Of a DNA stretch of 9,825 nt, positions 1 to 6,427 are shown in pieces (position 1 is the stretch's first letter; each line of letters opens with the position of its first letter). The translations under genes were made by a program, and so were the position numbers. Under the pieces are notes generated by a model, which was not told the origin of the DNA, did no database searches, and worked only from the letters and a program-made list of their open reading frames with translations. Source of the stretch: Chloroflexota bacterium (lineage in GTDB: Bacteria > Chloroflexota > Chloroflexia > Thermomicrobiales > UBA6265); the NCBI GenBank assembly GCA_023424355.1, contig JAFAEA010000364.1, positions 1-9,825 on the forward strand, written 5' to 3'.

Positions 1-1969
1 CGGCATCTGTGCCGCCCTGCTCCACAATCTCCTTCAGCACATCGCGATTCTCAGCGGTGAGCGGCACGATAATTGATCCCGCCCGGAGATTTTGCTCCGG
101 TCGTGCTTCGCGGGCGCGATAGACGGGAACATCCTCGGCCAGGAGATCCATGATCGCAGCCACGGAGGAGTTCTGCCGCTCGTCCAGCACCCAGGCCTTG
201 GCGCCCGTTGCTGAAGTAACCACACCCTGATAGCTGATCGGCTTCGCCTCGTTCTCGAGTGCGAGCCCGTCAGCGATTGGCTGCTCAATCGGATACACCC
301 GCACACCCATCTGGAGAGGCAGTGTGTGCCCAACCACATCGTATGGAGGAATTGGCGGCCCACCCTTCCACTTCCGCAGATCCGGGTAGGTTTGAACCTC
401 CAGTAGCGTCTTGGCGAAATCACCCGCCGGCTGCGAGAGAGAAACCACATGGGTTCCTGCTGGCCAACGGACACCATCCAACTCGATTTCGTCGGTGGCT
501 ACCTGAACATCCACAAGTCCGCGCTGAAGCAGCTCAAGTAGTTCGGCAGCAGAGCCGGGATCGCGCTGATCGAATGGAATCACAAAGCCGAATGGCTTCT
601 CGGTTGTTTCGAGCCGACCTTCATTGATCTTCTTGTAATCCCGCAACCATTGGGTGCGGAACGCGGTGAGATGCTGGAAGAATGCCTTGGCGGCAATCAG
701 ATCGTACTCAACGATATCGGCGAGGCTCCAGGTGCCACCTTCCCACACGAGCGGGTGATTCCAGGTGCGCTTTTTAGGATCAAAGCCGTAAAGACTCGTG
801 AGCTCCGATTCCTTGATCTCTACCGAGGTGGCCAGCTTCACGCTCGCCGCTTCGCCCAGCAGATCCACACTGCCGTGGTAGTTACCGTAAGCGAGTGATG
901 GCGAAAAGTTATCGAAGATGGCATTTGTCACAACGCCGGCCTTGCCTTCGGATGTGAGGCGTTGAGCGATGTGTGAACCCAGACTGGCGAAACCCTGTTG
1001 AATGATCGGATCCTGATTAGGATCCAGTGGATCGATGAACGGTGGCACCATGAAGCGGACACCATTGCGCCCCATCTGGTGCATGTCGAATACCGCTTGC
1101 GGATGCTCGGTATTGTGCAGATCCACAAACAGGCGAGTTTCCGCCTGAGTCATCATGAACCAATCGCGATTGTTATCGTGACCCGTGTACGGATGGTACA
1201 GATATGGCAAATCTGCATCGTCATACTCGGTGTCCTTAATTCGCTGATACCAATCGTGAATTATATTAATTCCGTCAGGATTATGACTTGGAACTAATAA
1301 TGCAATGGTTTCTTCCAATACACTCAGCGTATCTGGATCGGTGGAGGAAGCCATCTGATACGCGAGTTGCATGGTCATAAGCGCGGCGCCGATTTCGTTG
1401 GAATGCTGTGTCGCCAACACCACACCGACCGCGCGAGCGTTTTCGATGGCATCCTGCTGGTCCTCCGGAGAGGCGTCGCGCCCATCCCAGAGTGTCTGCA
1501 ATCGGGCGCGATTGCGTTCGCGTGCCTCCGGTTCCAGGTTGGTTGGTGCAGATATCGCGACCACGATATACGGCAATCCCGAAGTCGTTTCACCCAGTCG
1601 CTCTACTGAGATGCGATCGGAAACATCGTCCAGCACATCAAAGTAACGAACCATATCTTCCCAGGTCGGAATCCATCCTTCTTCCCCGGGCGTATGGCCA
1701 AGAATTTCGGCGGGAGTCGGCACAGTCGCCACAACTGTGCGGAGCTGCGGAGCTCGCTTGCGAAGCGATGTCTCCTCCAGCACGTTTCGTGCATGTTCGA
1801 GCCATTCCTCATCGAACATGAGTACACCGGTATCACTTACCCGTGTTGGTTGCGGAAGCAGGCCCTCATTCATGCGGGCCTTTACCAGATAGAGCGTGAG
1901 CCCCAACTCGCGAGCCACCTGGGCTGTAGAGTAATATCCGGCCATTTCTCGCTTCGTTGCGCGTGGCAT
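1..1969 (-). CDS. M14-family zinc carboxypeptidase-like protein with N-terminal helix-turn-helix domain (3' end beyond the window)
   Basis: The reading frame is open from ATG at 1969 to base 1, giving 656 residues with the C-terminus missing. An in-frame TGA lies seven codons upstream, so this is the first possible ATG; a run of six G about ten bases before it may serve as ribosome binding site. Residues 11-65 look like a MerR/excisionase-type winged helix (YSTAQVARELGLTLYLVK, then an acidic strand ending MFDEEWLEHA). Residues about 100-440 form an M14 metallopeptidase domain: zinc ligands H189 and E192 in QHSNE, NPDG at 230-233, NNRD at 266-269, third ligand H297 in DMHQMG, and probable general base E373 in LLGEAAS. 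The 297 to 373 spacing matches the 196 to 270 spacing of carboxypeptidase A. There is no signal peptide, unlike most large M14 enzymes, so the protein is probably cytosolic. The substrate is unknown. The family call is firm; the regulatory meaning of the HTH is inference. Confidence 0.88.
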   Translation of the reverse strand, partial: MPRATKREMAGYYSTAQVARELGLTLYLVKARMNEGLLPQPTRVSDTGVLMFDEEWLEHARNVLEETSLRKRAPQLRTVVATVPTPAEILGHTPGEEGWIPTWEDMVRYFDVLDDVSDRISVERLGETTSGLPYIVVAISAPTNLEPEARERNRARLQTLWDGRDASPEDQQDAIENARAVGVVLATQHSNEIGAALMTMQLAYQMASSTDPDTLSVLEETIALLVPSHNPDGINIIHDWYQRIKDTEYDDADLPYLYHPYTGHDNNRDWFMMTQAETRLFVDLHNTEHPQAVFDMHQMGRNGVRFMVPPFIDPLDPNQDPIIQQGFASLGSHIAQRLTSEGKAGVVTNAIFDNFSPSLAYGNYHGSVDLLGEAASVKLATSVEIKESELTSLYGFDPKKRTWNHPLVWEGGTWSLADIVEYDLIAAKAFFQHLTAFRTQWLRDYKKINEGRLETTEKPFGFVIPFDQRDPGSAAELLELLQRGLVDVQVATDEIELDGVRWPAGTHVVSLSQPAGDFAKTLLEVQTYPDLRKWKGGPPIPPYDVVGHTLPLQMGVRVYPIEQPIADGLALENEAKPISYQGVVTSATGAKAWVLDERQNSSVAAIMDLLAEDVPVYRAREARPEQNLRAGSIIVPLTAENRDVLKEIVEQGGTDA

Positions 1970-2064
1970 GATGCAAATCCCCCCATTGCTTCATGTAGCG
2001 AATAGTCAAAGGTTCGAAAACTCATCGTTCAGATTTGTTTTCTGATGCATGATTACACACTCTG

Positions 2065-2090
2065 GACATAAATAGAATAGTCATTGTCAA
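2065..2090 (-). promoter_or_regulatory. Possible promoter for the HTH-M14 gene
   Basis: A perfect TTGACA lies on the minus strand (2090 to 2085) in the AT-rich 155-base gap between the deaminase stop and the M14 start. The best -10 match, TATGTC (2070 to 2065), sits only 14 bases away, so the pair is not a canonical sigma70 promoter. It would leave a 5' leader of about 90 bases. Weak call. Confidence 0.25.
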
Positions 2091-2124
2091 AATATGTGCG
2101 AAATGGACCAAAAGGCAATCATTT

Positions 2125-2550
2125 TCAGGATTCTGCACGCTCCAAATCTCGTGGACCAAATGCTTGAGGCAATAGTTGCGATAGCGTAGTTTCTTGCCAG
2201 GCATCACCCTCATCCAGCAACACCAGCATGTCGCCCGTTTCTGGTTTGAACTCGTTGAGCACCTGTCGACATGCGCCACAAGGCGATGTGCCCGCCGCTT
2301 TCGGAGCACTTACTGCCACCGCATAGACTGTTCTGTGGCCAGCAGAGGCGGCGGTGCAGATCGCGGAGCGCTCTCCGCACACTGTCAACGGGTAGCTCGC
2401 ATTCTCGATATTCACACCGCCAACGATGGTGCCATTCTCTACCAGCAACGCCGCTCCAACCGGAAAATTGGAGTACGGCACATAGGCTCTTGTTGCATAA
2501 TCGCGCGCTGTCGCCAGCAGCTTTTGCTTCACTTCGTCGGTAATAGTCAC
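2125..2550 (-). CDS. cdd: Cytidine deaminase
   Basis: Hydrolyses cytidine and deoxycytidine to the uridine forms in pyrimidine salvage, in the cytoplasm. The 141-residue product has the usual length of the small homotetrameric zinc-dependent family. Zinc ligand C58 and catalytic E60 are seen in TVCGERSAI, and ligands C91 and C94 in PCGACRQVL. The substrate-binding region FPVGAALL...GGVNIENASYP is also present. I chose the GTG start at 2550 because GGAG lies six bases before it and the family's N-terminus (an ITDEVKQKLL-type helix) begins there. The same frame stays open further upstream, but that extension has no family similarity and would overlap the divergent gene. It is transcribed away from the gene starting at 2660 and towards the M14 gene. 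The only other nucleoside-related gene nearby is the deoxyribosyltransferase-like gene at 3416-3901. Confidence 0.95.
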   Translation of the reverse strand: MTITDEVKQKLLATARDYATRAYVPYSNFPVGAALLVENGTIVGGVNIENASYPLTVCGERSAICTAASAGHRTVYAVAVSAPKAAGTSPCGACRQVLNEFKPETGDMLVLLDEGDAWQETTLSQLLPQAFGPRDLERAES

Positions 2551-2631
2551 GGTTTTCTCCACACATACACGCGGCAAGGGGTGAGCGATTACTGGTATCC
2601 TCACCCAAGAGAGATATGTTCCGACCCGCAC

Positions 2632-2644
2632 CCCCACTTTGGGG
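2632..2644. other. Small hairpin in the shared cdd/hypothetical upstream gap
   Basis: CCCCA and TGGGG can form a 5-bp stem with a CTT loop, ending just before the AGGA ribosome-binding element of the gene starting at 2660. It could affect initiation of that gene, but so short a stem may be chance. No good promoter for either divergent gene was seen in 2551-2659. Confidence 0.2.
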
Positions 2645-2659
2645 CAGGATAAAAGCAGT

Positions 2660-3406
2660 ATGACCGATATTCCCGCAAGTTCAGATACCCTGATGCTGGC
2701 CACCGCCCAGTTTCTGGTGCAAGCCCTGGATCTCACCGACGCTCCGGAAGACATCGCCAAAGATCTTTCAACCATGAAACGCGATGCCAATGCTGCCATC
2801 AGCTCGATTCAGCTGGATACGAGCATCGGGCTGGCCGGTTTTCTCGTGTACACCTACGTTCTCAATCGTATTGGTGGCGATGGCAAAACCGGGAAGCAGC
2901 TGTTTGATTCCGGTTTGGAAACATTGCAGCTGGCAGCCAGCCGCAATACCCCCGGCCCGCGTCCGGTAGCGCATGCCGATACGGAGGAATACGGGTTCAT
3001 TCTGGCCACTGCTCCAGGTACCTGGCGAGCATTGACGGGTCAGACCTCCACTCAATCCATCGAGGCGCAACCAGACGATGCCCTCACCGTTAGCAACACG
3101 GAGAGCATCCGCTCCGAGGCGGCTTCCGAACTGTTCGAACTGCTGCAGAAAGCGAATACTCAGGCCCAGAACTGGATGAATGCGATTCAGGCAGCTTCTC
3201 GCCAGGCACACGAAAATCCGGACGCCGGCACTATTTCCTTCACTGAGGCGGAAACAGAGCTTGCCATCTTCTTGCTGGATGATGATTCCGTGGGCGCCCT
3301 GCTTCGTACCATGAACATGCTGGTTGCGACTGCGCAGGATCAGGCTGCGGAAGCAATAGGTGGTGTCGCTGACACCGGCAACGATTCCACCTGGCCGACT
3401 GAGTAA
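2660..3406 (+). CDS. Hypothetical protein, 248 residues, helical and acidic
   Basis: I do not recognise a family. The ATG at 2660 is preceded by AGGA ten bases upstream. A TTG further upstream (2639) is open in the same frame but would sit inside the leader hairpin. The product begins with a helical stretch (residues 1-45), followed by a conserved-looking segment around 50-70 (SIGLAGFLVYTYVLN) and a middle part rich in Ser, Thr and Gly. The C-terminal half (about 145-245) is Ala/Glu/Asp-rich and predicted helical. No signal peptide, cysteine cluster or transmembrane helix is obvious. Codon use matches the neighbours, and the length and clean ends argue for a real gene. It is divergent from cdd and convergent with the deoxyribosyltransferase-like gene, only nine bases separating the two stops, which leaves no room for an ordinary terminator. 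Confidence 0.8.
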   Translation: MTDIPASSDTLMLATAQFLVQALDLTDAPEDIAKDLSTMKRDANAAISSIQLDTSIGLAGFLVYTYVLNRIGGDGKTGKQLFDSGLETLQLAASRNTPGPRPVAHADTEEYGFILATAPGTWRALTGQTSTQSIEAQPDDALTVSNTESIRSEAASELFELLQKANTQAQNWMNAIQAASRQAHENPDAGTISFTEAETELAIFLLDDDSVGALLRTMNMLVATAQDQAAEAIGGVADTGNDSTWPTE

Positions 3407-3415
3407 CCCGTCCCG

Positions 3416-3901
3416 CTAGAGGCCATGCTCGGTCGCAATGCGGTGGAGTTCCGAGATTAGTTCATCCTCGGAGTACACAACTCCGAGTGAGCTCTGCATG
3501 CCGCCAACTACAAACGGATTGATGTAGAACGCCTGGTTCTCGATACCCGTGCGATTCAGATCTGGCATTTGATCGAGGCGGATGTCTGTCGCGAGACCAA
3601 GCACTCCAAGATAGCGGGATGCATCGACGTGCTTGTTCAGCGCGTCCATGTATCCCGCTTCCCAGTTCGTACCGGAATCTTCGCTCACCTGATAGATGTA
3701 CACATGACACTGCTCCAACGCCTCAATATCGGCATCGTAGATCTTGCGAGCGGTAATATCGGTGCGCGTTTTGTCGTTGATCGGCTCGCTCTCATTCGGG
3801 CAGTACACCTCGAACCCGGCCTCGCGAAGTTCACCGGCCAGCCAAAGGTTGTATCGAACTTCCGGTGCCACGAACATGGGTCCGCCGAGATACACGCGCA
3901 T
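3416..3901 (-). CDS. Nucleoside 2-deoxyribosyltransferase-like N-glycosidase fold protein
   Basis: The family makes or breaks N-glycosidic bonds of (deoxy)nucleosides or nucleotides through a covalent glutamate intermediate. The 161-residue product has the family's length and order of motifs: RVYLGGPMF at the N-terminus with Y4, a DADIEALEQC helix at 56-65, and DSGTNWEAGY at 75-84. D75 and E81 are six residues apart, exactly like the catalytic Asp92/Glu98 pair of the Lactobacillus enzyme. The chosen ATG at 3901 shares one base with the stop of the upstream thioesterase gene (TGATG) and has GGAGGG about five bases in front, so translation is probably coupled. It is the last gene of the sirtuin operon. 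The true substrate (nucleoside, deoxynucleotide or an ADP-ribose-type molecule) cannot be told from the sequence. Confidence 0.85.
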   Translation of the reverse strand: MRVYLGGPMFVAPEVRYNLWLAGELREAGFEVYCPNESEPINDKTRTDITARKIYDADIEALEQCHVYIYQVSEDSGTNWEAGYMDALNKHVDASRYLGVLGLATDIRLDQMPDLNRTGIENQAFYINPFVVGGMQSSLGVVYSEDELISELHRIATEHGL

Positions 3902-4383
3902 CAATCACCCTCCTGCGTTGTGAGATATTGCTCGTTCCAGGCTAGTGCCTGTGAATCGGGAACGCGAATGAACGTGGCATCGGCCTCGGCCAGCAGGGTG
4001 TCATCGGCGGCGAGGCGTACTTCACCACGAATTTCCAACACCCGACCCCGCTCGCGAGTAATCCGGCCAACCAGCCGCACAGGTTCACCAACCTTTACCG
4101 GTTTGCGAAAATTGGTCTGCATTTTGGCGGTGACTGCCCACGTGTTTTTGGCATAGAGCGACCAAGCGGTTGCTTCATCCAGCAGCGTGCAGATGATGCC
4201 GCCGTGAATCATGCCACCATAGCCCTCGTAGGAGGTTGTCGGCATCCACTCAGCCCACACAGCATCGCTTTCGCCAGTGAGATAGAAATCGAGATGCAGG
4301 CCGATCCCATTGAGAGAGCCACAACCGAAGCAGTTATGCTCATTGAGGGCCCATACCCGATGTTCCTTTTGATAATCCGTCAC
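3901..4383 (-). CDS. PaaI-like hotdog-fold thioesterase
   Basis: Predicted to hydrolyse an acyl-CoA or related thioester. The 160-residue product carries the hotdog signature GYGGMIHGGIICTLLDEATAW (HGG at 60-62, likely catalytic D69/E70), plus the N-terminal NCFGCGSLNGIGLHL (C18, C21) typical of this acyl-thioesterase branch. The expected strands follow (AKMQTNFRKPVKVGEPVRL and the RGRVLEIRGEV hairpin). The GTG start at 4383 overlaps the sirtuin stop by four bases (GTGA), so the two genes are translationally coupled. AACAGG upstream gives a weak ribosome binding site, consistent with dependence on the upstream gene. The acyl substrate is unknown; its position beside a deacylase suggests, but does not prove, related acyl chemistry. 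Confidence 0.9.
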   Translation of the reverse strand: MTDYQKEHRVWALNEHNCFGCGSLNGIGLHLDFYLTGESDAVWAEWMPTTSYEGYGGMIHGGIICTLLDEATAWSLYAKNTWAVTAKMQTNFRKPVKVGEPVRLVGRITRERGRVLEIRGEVRLAADDTLLAEADATFIRVPDSQALAWNEQYLTTQEGD

Positions 4384-5153
4384 CTGTTTCCCTCCAGCAT
4401 CGCGGCGGCCAATTGGGTCAGCACTTCTCCGGCCTCACCGCGGATTACGACATCAGCTTTATCATCCAATGCTGTCTCAGCACGATCAATAATGATGAGC
4501 GATGCACCTCGCTGTTGAGCGATCTGTGGCAACTGTGCGGCGGGATAGACCACCAGAGAGCTGCCGACTACCACCATCACATCGCTGGCGGCAGAGACAC
4601 GCGCAGCGAGCTCGAGCGCTTGTTGCGGCAGAGACTCGCCAAACAGAACGGTATCTGAACGCAGCTCCCCCCCGCATTCCGGGCATCGTGGATCCACCTC
4701 TCCGGATTCCAGTTCGTGCTGGATCAGATCACCATCGACGATATGTCCATGAGGAATGCACCTGAGCTTGCGTGTGGAACCATGCAGTTCGATAACCCGA
4801 TCGTCCGGCACGCCGGATTTCTGGTGAAGACCATCGATATTCTGGGTGATCACTGCCAGAGCACGACGATGATTAATGAGATCCGCAATTGCCTTATGCC
4901 CGACATTGGGTTGGCGACTCTGCATAAACGGGTAAGAATCGCGCCGAAACTTCCAGAACTCCAGCCGCTGCTCGTGCGTCCGAGGGGTGTCGCTGGCAGT
5001 TGGGATGTTGCCAGTGGTCCACACGCCATCCGGACCGCGATAATCGGGCAGTCCGCTTTCGGTGCTGATTCCCGCGCCGGTGAAAAACACCAGGCGCTGG
5101 GAAGCACGCATCAGTTCTTGCGCCTGTGTCAACCCTGTCAAACCTGAATCCAA
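4380..5153 (-). CDS. cobB: NAD-dependent protein deacylase (sirtuin, Sir2 family)
   Basis: Removes acyl groups from lysines using NAD, giving nicotinamide and O-acyl-ADP-ribose. Numbering from the chosen start, GAGIS is at 26-30, DYRGPDGVW at 37-45, TQNIDGLH at 103-110, catalytic H124 in ELHG, FGESLP from 171 and GSS at 197-199. The zinc site is unusual: C132 is followed by H135 instead of a second Cys, then C157 and C160. At the site of the Tyr-x-x-Arg motif of desuccinylase sirtuins there is W67 and R70. I chose TTG at 5153 (257 residues) because GGAGG lies five bases before it. The alternative TTG at 5183 adds ten residues and has no good ribosome binding site. First gene of the three-gene operon; divergent from the gene at 5346. 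Confidence 0.93.
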   Translation of the reverse strand: MDSGLTGLTQAQELMRASQRLVFFTGAGISTESGLPDYRGPDGVWTTGNIPTASDTPRTHEQRLEFWKFRRDSYPFMQSRQPNVGHKAIADLINHRRALAVITQNIDGLHQKSGVPDDRVIELHGSTRKLRCIPHGHIVDGDLIQHELESGEVDPRCPECGGELRSDTVLFGESLPQQALELAARVSAASDVMVVVGSSLVVYPAAQLPQIAQQRGASLIIIDRAETALDDKADVVIRGEAGEVLTQLAAAMLEGNR

Positions 5154-5216
5154 AACTACCTCCGGTCGATTTTGCGGATGCAATGCCAGTCAAATCTTAA
5201 AATCGCCGACGAAACC

Positions 5217-5245
5217 TTGTGTACGTACATTCGCCGTGGTACGAT
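5217..5245 (+). promoter_or_regulatory. Candidate promoter for the TPR-like gene
   Basis: TTGTGT (5217-5222), a 17-base spacer and TACGAT (5240-5245) form a plausible sigma70-type promoter that would start transcription near 5252, about 95 bases before the ATG at 5346. Each hexamer matches only three to four consensus positions, so spacing is the main support. Confidence 0.35.
5220..5229. promoter_or_regulatory. 10-bp perfect palindrome TGTACGTACA
   Basis: It overlaps the -35 element and spacer of the candidate plus-strand promoter and lies about 70 bases upstream of the sirtuin start, so a protein bound here could act on both divergent genes. No named regulator is implied. Confidence 0.35.
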
Positions 5246-5257
5246 CGCTGTAGCTAA

Positions 5258-5276
5258 TTGTGACAAATCGTCACAA
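5258..5276. promoter_or_regulatory. Inverted repeat TTGTGAC-N5-GTCACAA
   Basis: Seven-base perfect arms are separated by AAATC. It resembles a CRP/FNR-type site (TGTGA...TCACA), but the central spacing is seven bases rather than the usual six. It lies just downstream of the predicted start of transcription at about 5252, so it could be a repressor operator or a small leader hairpin. Confidence 0.45.
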
Positions 5277-5345
5277 CCGAATGTGGGCGGATCGTGGGGA
5301 CTACCGACTCACAGAGGTACTTCAGTCTGCCAGGGGTCACGCGGA

Positions 5346-5930
5346 ATGAGCACGATAGACTTGCCTTCAGAGCCAATGATACTTCGCGTAGCAAACGCCA
5401 TTGCCCGCTACATCGGTTTTGGCGACGAGCCTTCTCAACCGCAAAAAGTCGTCCGATCGGCTCCGGTAGTTGAACAGAAGCCGCCCGCGCGTCCACACAA
5501 ACTGCATCTTGTTCATTCCTCGGCCGAGCCCAGCGAACCTGAAGAGACAATGCCGAAGCCGGGCCACAAGTGGCGACGCCACGCTCAGCTGCGCTCCTAC
5601 TCCTCGCCATTGACGGAAGAAGTACGGACTGGTCGCCGCGAAGCCGTGCGCGGTCTCCGCGCGGCAAGCGCTGGCGCACTTGAGGTGGCAATCGAGCACT
5701 TCACCAATGCCGCTCTGTGCGATGACGTTGACCTCACCGCGGTACCACACTTCTGGACGCTCACTCGCGGCCAGATGCAGACTGCCGTAGAAGCGTATGA
5801 ACGCGCAGGCCGATATCGCGATGCGGCTGCGCTCGATGCGCATATCCAAACCATCTTCCGACCAAGCCTGGTGGGATCATCCATCTCACCTATCGTTCCG
5901 CGGAAGCAATCGGAGTTGGCAGTTAACTAA
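5346..5930 (+). CDS. Hypothetical protein with TPR-like C-terminal helices
   Basis: The family is not recognised. The 194-residue product starts with MSTIDLP; GCGGA lies just before the ATG and a GGGG about ten bases upstream. The same frame is open upstream to 5172, but that part contains the promoter-like palindromes and is unlikely to be translated. Residues 10-25 (PMILRVANAIARYIGF) form an amphipathic helix. Residues 28-75 are a Pro/Glu/Ser-rich disordered linker, followed by a basic patch (KWRRHAQLR). Residues about 92-168 are helical with TPR-like spacing (GALEVAIEHFTNAAL and QTAVEAYERAGRYRDAAALD). This suggests a protein-protein interaction module tethered to a short N-terminal helix; no enzyme motif is seen. 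It is a single-gene unit with its own candidate promoter and a strong terminator. Confidence 0.75.
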   Translation: MSTIDLPSEPMILRVANAIARYIGFGDEPSQPQKVVRSAPVVEQKPPARPHKLHLVHSSAEPSEPEETMPKPGHKWRRHAQLRSYSSPLTEEVRTGRREAVRGLRAASAGALEVAIEHFTNAALCDDVDLTAVPHFWTLTRGQMQTAVEAYERAGRYRDAAALDAHIQTIFRPSLVGSSISPIVPRKQSELAVN

Positions 5931-5950
5931 CAGGCTATGCCGAAAACGAG

Positions 5951-5985
5951 ATCAGGCCAGGTGCATGATATGCACCTGGCCTGAT
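5951..5985 (+). terminator. Strong hairpin terminator after the TPR-like gene
   Basis: Perfect 16-bp stem (ATCAGGCCAGGTGCAT and its complement) with a GAT loop, 20 bases after the stop at 5930. It is followed by TTTGTTGT, an interrupted T tract. On the other strand it is followed only by CTCGTTTTC, so it works best in the plus direction. Confidence 0.75.
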
Positions 5986-6003
5986 TTGTTGTGATCACAA
6001 CAA
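5986..6003. repeat. 18-bp perfect palindrome TTGTTGTGATCACAACAA
   Basis: It begins at the base after the terminator stem and supplies its T-rich tail. It shares the half-site TTGTGA/TCACAA with the inverted repeat at 5258-5276, but with no spacer. It may be a protein binding site or an extension of the termination structure. Confidence 0.6.
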
Positions 6004-6025
6004 TCTGGATATGAAAGTTCAGCTT

Positions 6026-6059
6026 AAAAAATTGCGCCCGGCGTTCTTTGCGCCGGGCG
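6026..6059 (-). terminator. Rho-independent terminator, minus strand
   Basis: The 9-bp GC-only stem CGCCCGGCG / CGCCGGGCG (6035-6043 and 6051-6059) is separated by seven bases. Read on the minus strand it is followed two to three bases later by TTTTTT (6031-6026). There is no T tract on the plus side, so it terminates leftward transcription, either of the candidate RNA or of readthrough from the ArsR gene. Confidence 0.85.
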
Positions 6060-6392
6060 TCAACTTCTGTCGATCGCTGCCGAGGAATACCTGCCGTACC
6101 GCGATCAGGTACAGCGTCGGAGAGGAAATTTGAGAAGTGATGCTCGTCTAAAGTGACGGCACACTATAGAAGAAAGAAGAGGTAATAATTTGCCTTGCGA
6201 CCGGCTAACGTCGCGATTGGCGGCTAGTGTTTGGACGAAGCGAGAGCGACAAATGAATGAAAGTGGGTTGATACCCTCTGCCTCGTTGTGGCCCTGCGTC
6301 ACGCGCCTCTACGCGCGGCGAGCCGAATCTCGATTGTAAAGGTGCAGCCGTCCTTACCTGTTAGGACAATGACGACTCGATTTCTCTGTTCT
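6026..6392 (-). ncRNA. Candidate structured noncoding RNA, about 365 nt
   Basis: The stretch 6060-6475 has no convincing protein gene on either strand, yet it is bounded on the minus strand by a good promoter (6427-6399) and a textbook terminator (6059-6026). The predicted transcript can form several local stems: GTCCT/AGGAC (6350-6367), CGCGC/GCGCG in 6300-6320, GGGT/ACCC near 6265-6276, GCGAC/GTCGC near 6197-6214, and an 8-bp stem with one wobble, GCTGTACC/GGTACGGC (6093-6115). It does not show the conserved cores of RNase P RNA, tmRNA or SRP RNA that I would recognise. Alternatives are a leader-type or decayed sequence. Identity unknown. Confidence 0.4.
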
Positions 6393-6398
6393 GACATT

Positions 6399-6427
6399 AT
6401 CCTATCATCGCGATATCGCGTTGACAA
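6399..6427 (-). promoter_or_regulatory. Sigma70-type promoter driving the candidate RNA
   Basis: TTGTCA (6427 to 6422, five of six consensus bases), a spacer of exactly 17 bases, then TAGGAT (6404 to 6399, overlapping GATAAT). Transcription would start near 6392. It lies downstream of the ArsR stop, so it does not serve that gene. Confidence 0.55.

Noticed and set aside
259..627. Plus-strand frames opposite the M14 gene
   Set aside because: They are antisense to a continuous, domain-rich coding frame; their composition is that of a shadow frame.
2011..2019. GGTTCGAAA resembling a tRNA T-loop
   Set aside because: No flanking T-stem, acceptor or anticodon arms can be formed around it.
2551..2799. 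Longer N-terminal version of cytidine deaminase (224 residues)
   Set aside because: The extension has no family similarity, runs into the divergent gene, and a GTG with GGAG is present at the normal N-terminus.
2868..2900. GGDGKTGK resembling a P-loop in the unknown gene
   Set aside because: Spacing does not fit GxxxxGK[ST] and no Walker B partner is seen.
6105..6302. 65-residue Arg-rich frame on the minus strand
   Set aside because: Composition is unlike its neighbours, there is no domain, and it lies within the stem-rich candidate RNA.
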